This document shows, piece after piece, positions 40,498-49,591 of a DNA stretch of 64,000 nt (position 1 is the first letter of the stretch; each line of letters opens with the position of its first letter). Source of the DNA: Rufibacter sp. XAAS-G3-1. GTDB taxonomy: Bacteria > Bacteroidota > Bacteroidia > Cytophagales > Hymenobacteraceae. A program made the position numbers and the translations under genes. Location: the NCBI RefSeq assembly GCF_013623775.1, contig NZ_JABFAM010000004.1:186001-250000 (forward strand). The letters are read 5' to 3'. The notes below the pieces were generated by a model that searched no databases, was not told the origin of the DNA, and saw nothing but the letters and a program-made list of their open reading frames with translations.

Positions 40498-43149
40498 TCA
40501 GTTCGTTCCCTTCTTCCCCGAGGCCCAGGGCATCAACTTCCAGAGTTCCATCAAGATCACGGCTCCGAAGGCCAACCCGGCGGCTATCTTCCACTGATCC
40601 CAGCCGAAGTCTGCGGGAATGGTGAAGATTCCCCTAATACCCGGCAACACGGTAAGCCCATACAAGCCGAAGCACAGCATGACCGCTCCTATCACGTATT
40701 TGTTTTGAAAGAAACCGGCGCCAATGGACGTTTGGGTGTTAGAACGGGCCGCGAAGGTCTGCAGCGTACGGGCCAGAATCAAGGTGGTGAACGCCATCGC
40801 GATGCTCATTCCCTCAGAGTGCTGCAACCCGATGTACTGCGAGATAATCACCGCCACGCCAATCAGAATCCCGCGCATGATGACGCTCCGCAGGGTGCCG
40901 CCCGCGAAGATTCCTTCGTTAATGTCGCGGGGTTTGCGTTGCATCACGTTGGGCTCGGCTTTTTCCATGCCCAGCGCAATGGCGGGCAGCGAGTCATTGA
41001 GCAGGTTGATGAACAGCAGCTGGATGGGCGTGAACGGGTTCACCCAATCCAGCGCCAGGGCAAACAGAATGGCGATGATGGCTCCCAAGTTTCCGGCAAA
41101 CAAGTAGGCGATGGCTTTCTTGATGTTGTCAAACACGGTACGGCCCACGGCCACCGCGCTCACGATGGAGACAAAGTTATCATCGGTCAGAATCATGGCC
41201 GAGGCGTCTTTGGCCACATCGGTGCCGCTGCCCATGGCTACGCCGATGTCGGCTTGCTTAAGGGCCGGGGCGTCGTTCACGCCGTCGCCGGTCATGGCGG
41301 TAATCTTGCCTTTGCGCTGCCAGGCGCGCACAATCCTGATCTTATTCTCCGGCGAGACGCGAGCGTACACGGCAATGTCCTCCAACTTCCGGTCCAACTC
41401 CTCTTCTGACAAGGCGTCCAGTTCCTGGCCGGTTAAGGCGATATCGTTCTCATCCATGAGCCCTATGTCGCGGCCAATGGCCTGGGCGGTGGTTTTGTGG
41501 TCGCCGGTGATCATGACCGTCCGGATGCCCGCTTTCTTGGCTTCGGCGATGGAGCCGTACACTTCCTCGCGGGGCGGGTCAATCATGGCGTTCAGGCCCA
41601 CCAGCACCAGATCGTTCTCGTCGGCAAAGGAAACTCCGCCGGCGGCGGGAAGCGGCTTGTAGGCGAAGGCCAGCACGCGCAGGGCCCGGTCAGAGAAATC
41701 CTCGTTCTGGTTCTGGATGTCGTTTAACAGTTCTGCCGTGAGGGGTTTCTCCTCGCCTTCCACCAGCACGCGGGTGCAGCGGGAGAACACCACATCTGGC
41801 CCGCCTTTGGTGAGCAGCAGCCGTTGCCCGTCAATGGTGTGCACGGTAGACATGAGCTTGCGCTCTGAGTCAAAGGGCAGTTCGGCCTCGCGTTTGTACT
41901 GTTTGCGCAGTTCTTGGTACGGCTGCTTTTTCTGGTTGCTGTACGCGATGAGGGCCACCTCGGTGGGGTCGCCCAGTTGGGAGCCGTCTTCGTTTATCTG
42001 GGCATCGTTGCAGAGCACGGCCACCTGCAGGAGCCGCCGCTCAGAGACAGACCATTGGGCCGGGTCTTCGGTGAATTCCTCGGTGTTTTCGCCGGGCACG
42101 TAGAAATCCACCACGGTCATCTTGTTCTGGGTGAGCGTGCCAGTTTTGTCGGTGCAGATGACACTGGTGGAGCCCAGGGTCTCTACGGCGGGCAGTTTGC
42201 GGATGATGGCGTGGCGGCGGGCCATCTTGTTGGTGCCCATGGCCAGCACAATGGTCACGATGGAAGAAAGCGCCTCTGGGATGGCGGCCACGGCCACAGC
42301 CACGGCAAACATGAAAGCTTTGAGCAGCGCACCGGTCATGTCGCCAGTGTCAGTGCCTACCCAGACGCGGAAAGCCTCCACCCCGAAAATGACAACGCAC
42401 AGCGCCAGAATGAACCAGCCCAGTTTCTTGCTGAAATCGGCGAGTTTGCGCTGGAGCGGGGTCTGTTTGGCTTCGGCCGAGGCCAGTAAATCGGCTATTT
42501 TCCCTATCTCGGTTTTCTCGGCGGTGCCGGTGACCACGAATTTCCCGCGGCCGTACACCACCAGCGCGCCGCTGAACACCATGTTCTTGCGGTCGCCCAG
42601 GGCCACTTCCCCGTCAATGGTGTCAATGTGTTTTTCCACCGGCACCGACTCTCCGGTGAGCATGCCTTCTTCTATGCGCAGCGATTTGCTTTGCAGCAGG
42701 CGGCCGTCGGCCGAGACGAAGTCGCCCGCCTCCAGCACCACCACGTCGCCGGGCACCAGCTCGCGCGCGGCCATGGTGTGCGTGACGCCGTCGCGCAGCA
42801 CCTTGGCAGACGGCGCCGACATTTGCCGGAGCGCGTCTAAGGCACCCTCGGCCTTTTTGGTCTGCACCACGCCTACCACGGCGTTCAGGACAAGCACCGC
42901 GAAGATGATGACCGCCTCAATGACCTCACCCAAGACCAACTGCACCGCCGCCGCAATGAGCAGCACAATGACCATGGGGTCTTTGAAGGTCTCCAGAAAC
43001 AGCTTCCAGACGGGGACTTTGGCCGCCTCAGACAGTTCATTGTAGCCGTAGGTCTCCCGCCGCTGCTGCGCCTCGGCGCTGGTCAAGCCTTTGGCAGTTG
43101 TATTGAATTCTTCTAAAATTTGGTCTGCAGAACGCTGGTAAAATTCCAT
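40498..43149 (-). CDS. Calcium-type cation P-ATPase (P2A)
   Basis: 883 residues. N-terminal cation-ATPase domain (TTAKGLTSAEAQQRRETYGYN), A-domain TGESVPVEKH, the helix-4 motif AAIPEALSSIVTIVLA found in bacterial Ca-ATPases such as Listeria LMCA1, the phosphorylated Asp in CTDKTGTLTQNKM, GDGVNDAPALKQADIG, then the C-terminal helices with LLFINLLNDSLPAIALGMEK. It probably exports Ca2+. It stands alone between repeat-rich intergenic regions; the right-hand one contains three P38 copies. Confidence 0.93.
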   Translation of the reverse strand: MEFYQRSADQILEEFNTTAKGLTSAEAQQRRETYGYNELSEAAKVPVWKLFLETFKDPMVIVLLIAAAVQLVLGEVIEAVIIFAVLVLNAVVGVVQTKKAEGALDALRQMSAPSAKVLRDGVTHTMAARELVPGDVVVLEAGDFVSADGRLLQSKSLRIEEGMLTGESVPVEKHIDTIDGEVALGDRKNMVFSGALVVYGRGKFVVTGTAEKTEIGKIADLLASAEAKQTPLQRKLADFSKKLGWFILALCVVIFGVEAFRVWVGTDTGDMTGALLKAFMFAVAVAVAAIPEALSSIVTIVLAMGTNKMARRHAIIRKLPAVETLGSTSVICTDKTGTLTQNKMTVVDFYVPGENTEEFTEDPAQWSVSERRLLQVAVLCNDAQINEDGSQLGDPTEVALIAYSNQKKQPYQELRKQYKREAELPFDSERKLMSTVHTIDGQRLLLTKGGPDVVFSRCTRVLVEGEEKPLTAELLNDIQNQNEDFSDRALRVLAFAYKPLPAAGGVSFADENDLVLVGLNAMIDPPREEVYGSIAEAKKAGIRTVMITGDHKTTAQAIGRDIGLMDENDIALTGQELDALSEEELDRKLEDIAVYARVSPENKIRIVRAWQRKGKITAMTGDGVNDAPALKQADIGVAMGSGTDVAKDASAMILTDDNFVSIVSAVAVGRTVFDNIKKAIAYLFAGNLGAIIAILFALALDWVNPFTPIQLLFINLLNDSLPAIALGMEKAEPNVMQRKPRDINEGIFAGGTLRSVIMRGILIGVAVIISQYIGLQHSEGMSIAMAFTTLILARTLQTFAARSNTQTSIGAGFFQNKYVIGAVMLCFGLYGLTVLPGIRGIFTIPADFGWDQWKIAAGLAFGAVILMELWKLMPWASGKKGTN

Positions 43150-43582
43150 GGAACAACGGCTTGGCTAATGATTCCAGAAAGCACTTCAACTGAAGTCTCC
43201 CTTCTTGGCTTCTCTTTTTTGAACGTTACTGCTTCTACGAAGATTTTGGGCTTGTTTCTGAAAAACGCCCATAAAATTCTTTTGAGGTGCGATGCGCGTG
43301 CTTCCCTTTCTCTGTTTTGCACCTGTTTTCCTGAAAACAGCCGTAAAACGCGACTCAGGCCGCGGTTAGCCCCACCAGGAAAACCGCAGGCAGAGACAGC
43401 CTGGGGCGCAGACACTCGCAGGAGATGCACCCGGGCTGTTTCCAGGCTGTTTTCCGTAAAACAGCCTGGAAACGCATCAGCGGGGCCTCCCTCTCGCCGG
43501 GAGAGGGGGTGAGGCTTTCTGCGTATCGGCAGTTCCTAAATCTACGGCAAAAACCCGGTTTCTCCCTCTTTCGCCTTTACGT
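43150..43582. repeat. Intergenic repeat island before the Ca-type ATPase gene
   Basis: P38 copies at 43241-43278 (weak), 43313-43350 and 43437-43474. The last is followed by CAGCGGGGCCTCCCTCTCGC and GGGAGAGGGGG, the same tail seen at 4941 and 26500. A GGCGCAGACACTCGCAGGAG fragment of CTB lies at 43405-43424. The promoter of the ATPase must lie in the right-hand part; I cannot place it. Confidence 0.7.
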
Positions 43583-43634
43583 GAACACAGAAGCGGCTGC
43601 CAGGTTTTTGCACCTGGCAGCCGCTTCTGTGTTC
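43583..43634 (-). terminator. Terminator of the Mn catalase gene
   Basis: 23-bp perfect arms (GAACACAGAAGCGGCTGCCA and on) around TTTTGC, 23 bp beyond the catalase stop. Confidence 0.8.
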
Positions 43635-43656
43635 TACTGGGTCTGGAGAGGGTAGA

Positions 43657-44607
43657 CTAGCTTTTCTCCTGGCCGTTGCCGTCGTAGTTGCTCCACTGGG
43701 CTACTCCCTTGGGCTCGGCGCTGGTGATTTCGGCGCTTTTGATTTTGCTGAGCTCTTTGTTCATTTTCTCAGTGAGCTTCATTTCCTTCTCAATGCCTTT
43801 CTCGCGGTCTTGCAGACCTTGGGTTTCTTTCACGTGGGCAAGGGGCTCAGCGATGTAATCCCAGCTTTTGCCGGTGATGGGCATGTTGCCTTCGTTCCAA
43901 GGGCCGCGGGCGCTTTCGCCTTGCGACAGGTTGAAGTACTGGTTCGTGAAACGCGGGTCGGCCTGCAGCACTCCCGGGGGGTAGTTGGGCTCAATGGTGG
44001 CCAGGGCCGCCTGGAACATCTCAAAGTGGGCTACCTCGCGGGTCATCAGGAATGACAGCGTGTCTTTCACGTAAGGGTCGTCGGTGAACTGCATCAGGTA
44101 CTCGTACACCAGTTTCGCCCGCGACTCAGACGCGATGTTGGAGCGTAGATCAACCGTTAAATCACCATTGGAGTGAATATAAGAGGCACACCACGGCACG
44201 CCCTGGCTGTTGGTTAACCTTGGGCCACCACCGCTCAACACTCCGAACTGCGGGTTAGACATGGCTTGGTGGATGATGTTTTCTTTGGCGGCCTTTCCGT
44301 CCAGCACGCCCATGATTTCAGATTGGTCAGCGGCATCTTTTAACTCACCGTTCACGCCTTTCAAAAGCATCTGGATGGTGGCACCCACAATCTCCAGGTG
44401 ACTGAACTCCTCGGTGGCGATGTCCATGAGCAGGTCATACTTGTCTGGGAAGGGCTGCTTGGCGGCAAAGGCCTGGCTGAAATATTGCATGGCCGCGGCT
44501 AATTCACCGTTCTCGCCGCCAAACTGCTCTAGCAGCAACGTGGCAAAGCGAGGGTCTGGTTTAGACACCCGGGCATTAAACTGAAGGTCTTTTGAGTGAT
44601 GAAACAT
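43657..44607 (-). CDS. Manganese catalase
   Basis: Breaks down hydrogen peroxide with a di-manganese centre. 316 residues. The ferritin-like four-helix core shows the ligand pairs ExxH in ATEEFSHLEIVG and in TREVAHFEMFQ, with further Glu in FGGENGELAAAMQYF. The C-terminal ~70 residues form a charged helix tail (LQDREKGIEKEMKLTEKMNK). Manganese catalases with such tails are common in soil and desiccation-tolerant bacteria. It is single-gene, with a long promoter region upstream (44608-44993). Confidence 0.95.
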   Translation of the reverse strand: MFHHSKDLQFNARVSKPDPRFATLLLEQFGGENGELAAAMQYFSQAFAAKQPFPDKYDLLMDIATEEFSHLEIVGATIQMLLKGVNGELKDAADQSEIMGVLDGKAAKENIIHQAMSNPQFGVLSGGGPRLTNSQGVPWCASYIHSNGDLTVDLRSNIASESRAKLVYEYLMQFTDDPYVKDTLSFLMTREVAHFEMFQAALATIEPNYPPGVLQADPRFTNQYFNLSQGESARGPWNEGNMPITGKSWDYIAEPLAHVKETQGLQDREKGIEKEMKLTEKMNKELSKIKSAEITSAEPKGVAQWSNYDGNGQEKS

Positions 44608-44993
44608 GTTTCTAGGTTTAGGAGGTTAGACCATGCTTTGCTACGTATCTTCCACATAAAGAACAAGGCAAAACACAGTACTTTTCTCTATTCTGAAACG
44701 GTTTCTACTGAGGTATGTTCAAGTCAGATCCTTTCGTTTTGCCCTGCTATACACACGCGGCAAAGCGGTTACACACGCAAAATAAACCTATCCCTTTCTG
44801 CAGTAGCAGCTTACAAATGCATTCTTAACCTAAGCAATGCGCGAGCTTTTCTCCCCTTCTACGAAAGTTCCTATTCTTATCCTAAAGTCTTCCAGTATTC
44901 CTCCTAGTCTGAAATGCCTTTCGGAGCCATTTCACAGAAAACAGGCCCAAACCATTCCCCACTCAGGACTCAGAACCCAAGACTCAGCACTTA
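44608..44993. other. Intergenic region upstream of the Mn catalase gene
   Basis: 386 bp with no gene. A weak P38 lies at 44917-44954, and ACTCAGGACTCAGAACCCAA-type short repeats at 44958-44992, just after the DUF748 stop. No clear -7 box seen. Confidence 0.5.
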
Positions 44994-46046
44994 TTACAGA
45001 CTGTTTTCTATTCCTTTACTAAAGGCATTGATAAAGGCGTGCTTCAGCACATTGATAAACGTCTTCCAGCCGTTGGTTTGCGGGTTGCTGAGATCACCTT
45101 TGATGGGAACATGGGTGGCTATCTGGTCACGCTTCTGGTTTTCGGCGGCTTCTGCGAAGATCCCGATCACGGCTTCTTTCACAGCACTCAGCACCCCGCC
45201 TTCCTTCTTGTCTTTCTTCCAGTTCAGCACTTTCACTTCCTCGAAGAAAGGTTTGATGTAGCCGTCCAGTTTACCGTCCGTGGACTTCAGTTCGGCGTAC
45301 ATGTCCAGCTTACCGCGTTCCACGTCAAACTTGGCGTAGGCTTTGATGAAACTGTTCAGGCTGGTGAGGTCTACGCCCGTCAGTTGGAAATCTGAGTCGA
45401 AATCGGGGATTTCCTTGAGGGCGTTCACCTGCATCTTGCCCTTCAGCGTTCCGCCGCCAATGGACTTACCGGTCACCGTCACCGAGGATGGCAGTTTCTT
45501 GGCCACTTTCTCCACGTTGGCTAAGTTCAAGGCCACCAGTTCCATGGCGTGAATGTCCAGCTTCACGTCGGGCGAGGCGCTGAAATCCATGAAGGCCAGC
45601 TTTCCGTTATGCACGGCAAAGCGGTTGATGGTGATGGGCATCAGGTCTTTCACCACGTCCGTCCAGTGATCCATGGTAGGGTCTTCCTGTGAACCCGAGG
45701 AAGCGCCGGCCACCATGTTCAGCACGGGGCTGGCCATGACTACCTCGCCTACCAGTTTGCCCTTGAACAACGCTTTCCATTCAATAGACAAATCGGTTTC
45801 GGGGATGCTCAGGAACGGGTATTTGGGATTTCCTTTCTCTTCCCGCAAGATCAACCCGTCAATCTGGTACGCCCCCCTGATGAGGGCGATATCAATGTCT
45901 TCCACGTGCCCGGTATAGCCCGGCAACTCATCCAGCGTCTTGTTGACGTAATTCTTCACAATGTACGGGAGCGCAATCCGGAAGGCCAGCAGCAGTGCCA
46001 CTACCGTGAGCCCTATCTTCAATGGTTTTGTGAGTGTGATAGCCAT
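44994..46046 (-). CDS. DUF748 domain-containing membrane-anchored protein
   Basis: 350 residues. One N-terminal membrane helix (IGLTVVALLLAFRIALPYIV) and then a long periplasmic region rich in beta strands (GHVEDIDIALIRGAYQIDGL, LSIEWKALFKGKLVGEVVM). It matches DUF748, part of the AsmA-like group that spans the space between the membranes and takes part in lipid or protein handling. Short-repeat DNA follows the stop codon directly. Confidence 0.85.
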   Translation of the reverse strand: MAITLTKPLKIGLTVVALLLAFRIALPYIVKNYVNKTLDELPGYTGHVEDIDIALIRGAYQIDGLILREEKGNPKYPFLSIPETDLSIEWKALFKGKLVGEVVMASPVLNMVAGASSGSQEDPTMDHWTDVVKDLMPITINRFAVHNGKLAFMDFSASPDVKLDIHAMELVALNLANVEKVAKKLPSSVTVTGKSIGGGTLKGKMQVNALKEIPDFDSDFQLTGVDLTSLNSFIKAYAKFDVERGKLDMYAELKSTDGKLDGYIKPFFEEVKVLNWKKDKKEGGVLSAVKEAVIGIFAEAAENQKRDQIATHVPIKGDLSNPQTNGWKTFINVLKHAFINAFSKGIENSL

Positions 46047-46199
46047 AACAACCCATATAAATTTGGAACAGTCATTTTTCTTTTCCTGCCATCTTAATAC
46101 GCAAGGCTACTGCCACAGTTAGAATAGCCTATCGGCCGTCCTTCTCCCTACTGAACTCATCACCGGCAAAGGCTGTTTCTTCCTTACCATTTAGAGCTG

Positions 46200-46237
46200 C
46201 GTTTTGGGCCTGTTTTTTTAAAAACCCGCCCAAAACG
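46200..46237. repeat. P38 palindromic repeat
   Basis: 38-bp good copy in the divergent promoter region (centre TTTTTTTAAAAA), followed by CAAACTCAGAACTCTGGACT-type short repeats at 46239-46274. Confidence 0.75.
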
Positions 46238-46279
46238 CAAACTCAGAACTCTGGACTCAAGACTCAGAACTCCATTTAG

Positions 46280-46287
46280 TACCTTTG
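46280..46287 (+). promoter_or_regulatory. -7 promoter box of the radical SAM gene
   Basis: TACCTTTG, an exact TAnnTTTG match. The expected transcription start, about 7 bp on, is only some 10 bases before the TTG start codon. Confidence 0.6.
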
Positions 46288-46303
46288 CCCAAAACCGAAT
46301 CCT

Positions 46304-48511
46304 TTGAACACCGCGCCCAAAATCCTGCTCATTACCCCGCCGCTCACGCAGTTGAATACGCCTTATCCGGCCACGGCCTACCTCAAAGGTTTTCTATGCG
46401 GCCGAGGTTTTGACGTCACGCAGGCCGATTTCGGGCTGGAACTGGTTTTGCGTTTATTTTCAAGAAAAGGGTTAACTCAGGTGTTTCAGGCTATTCTGGA
46501 CGGCACCTATGAATTATCGGAGAACAGCCAACGGATGCTGCGCCTGCGCAAATCGTACCTGGACACCATTGAGCCGGTCATCAAGTTCCTGCAGGGCCGC
46601 GACAGCACCTTGGCGCACCCCATTGCCCTGGGTTCTTTTCTGCCGGAAGCCAGCCGGTTTCTACAGCTGGCAGATTTGGAGGAAGCCTTCGGTACCATGG
46701 GCATTTCTGACAAAGCACGTCACTTGGCTACTTTATATTTAGAGGATTTAGCCGATCTGATCAAGGAAACCGTGTGCCCGCACTTCGGCTTTAGCCGCTA
46801 CGCAGATAAACTGGCCATGAGTGCCACGTCTTTTGACCCGCTAGAAGAGGAACTGCAAACCAAGCCCAATCTGGTAGACCAGATATTGCTGGGTATTTTA
46901 AACCAGCGCCTGCAGGAAGCACAGCCCGAGGTGGTGGGTTTCACCGTGCCTTTCCCCGGCAACCTGTACGGGGCCTTGCGGCTGGCGCAGTTCATTAAGC
47001 AGAAGTACCCGCACGTGAAAACATTGATGGGCGGCGGCTACCCTAATACTGAGTTGAGGACTCTGCGCGAACCCCGCATTTTCAACTACATTGATTTTAT
47101 CACCTTAGATGACGGTGAAGGCCCGTGGTTGCGCCTCCTGGAATACTTCCAAGGCCAGCGCGAAGTAGCGCAACTGCAACGCACCTTCCTGCTGCTGAAC
47201 GGCGAAGTGCAATTCCTCAACGGCGCTGCCGATGCTAATATTCCGCACATCGAAGTGGGCACGCCCGACTATTCAGATTTAAAAATCCATGAGTACCTGA
47301 GCGTGGTGGAAGTGCTCAATCCCATGCACCGCCTCTGGTCTGACGGCCGCTGGAACAAGCTCACCGTGGCGCACGGTTGCTACTGGAAACGCTGCTCCTT
47401 CTGTGACATCACCTTAGATTACATTTCCCGCTACGAGACCGCGCCCGCCACCCTGCTGGTAGACCGCATTGAACAGATTATCGCACAGACCGGCCAGACC
47501 GGGTTCCACTTCGTGGATGAAGCCGCACCACCGCTGGCTTTGCGTGATTTGGCCATTGAACTGCTGCGCCGGGGCGTGAAGATTACCTGGTGGGGCAACA
47601 TCCGCTTTGAGAAAACCTTCTCCGCTGATTTATGCCGTCTGCTGGCGGCCAGCGGTTGCATTGCCGTGTCCGGCGGGTTGGAAGTGGCGTCTGACCGCCT
47701 GCTGGCGAAGATGGAGAAAGGCGTGAGCATTGCCCAGGTGGCAAGAGTGACCAGAGATTTCACCGCCGCCGGGGTCATGGTGCACGCGTACCTCATGTAC
47801 GGCTTCCCAACGCAGACGGCGCAGGAAACCATGGACTCCCTGGAAGTGGTACGGCAGTTGTTTGCCCAGAACGTGATCCAGTCTGGGTACTGGCACCGCT
47901 TCTCCATGACGGCGCACAGCCCGGTGGGCAAGAACCCGGAGAAATACGGCGTGGTGAAAACAGGCCCCGCACCCGGCCTTTTTGCCGATAATGATTTGTG
48001 GCACGACGACCCGCAAGGCGCTGACCATGAACTTTTCGGGGCTGGTTTGGCGAAGGCGCTGTACAACTACATGCACGGCATCGGGCTGGAAGAGCCGCTT
48101 TCGTTTTGGTTTGACTTCAAGGTGCCGCGCGTTTCGCTGCCCAAAAACCTGATCGCGCAAGCGGTAGAAGCCCTCGGGAAACCCGATTCTGAGAAACAGA
48201 ACCTGCGCGTTTTGTGGCTGGGCAATGCGCCGGAGGTAGAAGTGGTGACCAAAACCAAGAAAGGCCGCACGTTCCACAACGCCGTTCTCACTTTCACCGA
48301 GAAAACGGAGGAATACGAAATCAGAACCTCCCCGGAGGTAGGCCAATGGCTGCACACCTGGCTCACCCGCCTTTCAGAGGATTACGGCACCAAGTTCCTG
48401 CTCAAAGACATGGCCGCTGATTACCCCGAAAGCCAAATGTTCACCTTCCAGGAATTCCTGATTACCGATACGTGGCTGGATCTGCGGGAGCGGGGGTTGT
48501 TGGTGGTGTAA
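46304..48511 (+). CDS. B12-binding-type radical SAM protein, TTG start
   Basis: 735 residues. The N-terminal half looks like a cobalamin-binding Rossmann domain (KILLITPPLTQLNTPYPAT; VGFTVPFPGNLYGALRLAQF; GGGYPNTELR). The radical SAM core starts at HGCYWKRCSFCDIT, with Cys codons at 47378, 47393 and 47402; the spacing C-x4-C-x2-C is one longer than the textbook CxxxCxxC. FHFVDEAAPPLALRDLA and YLMYGFPTQTAQETMDSL follow. No ATG is in frame before the cysteines' domain, so TTG 46304 is the likely start. Substrate unknown. Confidence 0.85.
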   Translation: MNTAPKILLITPPLTQLNTPYPATAYLKGFLCGRGFDVTQADFGLELVLRLFSRKGLTQVFQAILDGTYELSENSQRMLRLRKSYLDTIEPVIKFLQGRDSTLAHPIALGSFLPEASRFLQLADLEEAFGTMGISDKARHLATLYLEDLADLIKETVCPHFGFSRYADKLAMSATSFDPLEEELQTKPNLVDQILLGILNQRLQEAQPEVVGFTVPFPGNLYGALRLAQFIKQKYPHVKTLMGGGYPNTELRTLREPRIFNYIDFITLDDGEGPWLRLLEYFQGQREVAQLQRTFLLLNGEVQFLNGAADANIPHIEVGTPDYSDLKIHEYLSVVEVLNPMHRLWSDGRWNKLTVAHGCYWKRCSFCDITLDYISRYETAPATLLVDRIEQIIAQTGQTGFHFVDEAAPPLALRDLAIELLRRGVKITWWGNIRFEKTFSADLCRLLAASGCIAVSGGLEVASDRLLAKMEKGVSIAQVARVTRDFTAAGVMVHAYLMYGFPTQTAQETMDSLEVVRQLFAQNVIQSGYWHRFSMTAHSPVGKNPEKYGVVKTGPAPGLFADNDLWHDDPQGADHELFGAGLAKALYNYMHGIGLEEPLSFWFDFKVPRVSLPKNLIAQAVEALGKPDSEKQNLRVLWLGNAPEVEVVTKTKKGRTFHNAVLTFTEKTEEYEIRTSPEVGQWLHTWLTRLSEDYGTKFLLKDMAADYPESQMFTFQEFLITDTWLDLRERGLLVV

Positions 48512-48824
48512 AAGCGTTTATGGGCTGTTTCGCAGAAAGCAGGTTAAAAGCGACCGTTGGCAGAGACACTCGCCGGTCTTGCAGGCACTACGAGGTCTTT
48601 TGAGTAAGCGGTATTGCTGCATTAAACCTCACAGGTTTTGGAAACCTGTGAGGTTTTTATTTGAATAAGAGACAGAACCTACCCTAGATGAAGTTAAGTC
48701 TATTATCAGTTTAGATTTACCATTGTCTGTTACTCAAAAGACCTCGTAGTGTGCGTAGCTCCTACCAGTGTCTGCGCCAATGCCGTTTCCAGCCCATTTT
48801 CTGGAAAACAGGCCTAAAACAGGC
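48512..48824. repeat. Intergenic repeat island
   Basis: 313 bp without a gene: P38 (48515-48552), reversed CTB (48553-48600) with AGTAAGCGGTATTGCTGC, a CTCACAGG hairpin (48624-48656), forward CTB (48737-48783) and P38 (48784-48821), which ends 4 bp from the acetyltransferase stop. The two CTB-P38 units are inverted around the hairpin. Confidence 0.8.
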
Positions 48825-49358
48825 TTAAACCTCCCGCTGCAGGTACAAATCGCGCTGCACGTCTTCGCCTAAGACAAAGGTCAACTCACCCGCTTCTCTA
48901 AAGCCGTACTTCTGGTAGAACCGAATGGCGCGTTCGTTGCTTTCCCACACGGTAAGCCACACCACGTCATGGCCGTTTTGCTTCGCGCGTTCCAGGCTCA
49001 TTTTCATCAACGTATCTCCTAACCCGCGGCCTGTACAAGCTTGGAGCAAATACAAACGGCTAATCTGGAAAGGCTTTTGACCGGTAATTTCGGCGGGAGC
49101 CGGGCTGGTGTTCCATTTCACGTAAGCCACCGCTTCCCCTGCTGCTTCCACAATGAGGAACTCCGTGTGGCGGTCGGCTAACTCGGCGGCTTGCAGGGCT
49201 GGGGTGTACATGGTGGGCTTGAAAGCGGCCATGTCCTCGGGGGTATTATAGGCGGCGAACGTCTCGTCAAAGGTGCGCCAGCCTAAATCGGCGAGTAATG
49301 CAGCATCAGCGGGAGTTCCCCGGCGGAAGGTGAATGTATCAGTGGCGAAAGCGGGCAT
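48825..49358 (-). CDS. GNAT-family N-acetyltransferase
   Basis: 177 residues from ATG 49358 (MPAFATDTF). The GNAT fold is visible: FRRGTPADAALLADL at the start, then RLYLLQACTGRGLGDTLMKM, the acetyl-CoA loop (variant of RxxGxG/A), and WESNERAIRFYQKYGFREAG, the C-terminal motif B. The acceptor substrate is unknown. An in-frame start further up would run over the -7 box at 49374-49381. Confidence 0.9.
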   Translation of the reverse strand: MPAFATDTFTFRRGTPADAALLADLGWRTFDETFAAYNTPEDMAAFKPTMYTPALQAAELADRHTEFLIVEAAGEAVAYVKWNTSPAPAEITGQKPFQISRLYLLQACTGRGLGDTLMKMSLERAKQNGHDVVWLTVWESNERAIRFYQKYGFREAGELTFVLGEDVQRDLYLQREV

Positions 49359-49373
49359 GCAGCGTTTTTGAAG

Positions 49374-49381
49374 CAAAGATA
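49374..49381 (-). promoter_or_regulatory. -7 promoter box of the acetyltransferase gene
   Basis: Minus-strand TATCTTTG, 16 bp before the ATG, again implying a very short leader. Confidence 0.55.
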
Positions 49382-49434
49382 CGAAGAAGAACCTCAGCCC
49401 TGGTTCTGGCCTCAACTAAACCTCCAAAGCAAAA

Positions 49435-49472
49435 CGTTTTATCCTTGTTTTTCTAAAATCAGCCCTTAAAAC
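49435..49472. repeat. P38 palindromic repeat, degenerate
   Basis: 38-bp copy (CGTTTTATCCTTGTTTTTC... with partner TTAAAAC) in the gap before the PaoABC-like operon. Confidence 0.6.
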
Positions 49473-49591
49473 CCAAAAAAGCAAAACTTCCTTTGCACGA
49501 TGAAACCCGAGGCTCCCCCCTTATTTAGATACTTTCTAATTGGGTATGTGCGTATACTAGTAGGTGAATCAGAAATCCAACGACCTTTTAT

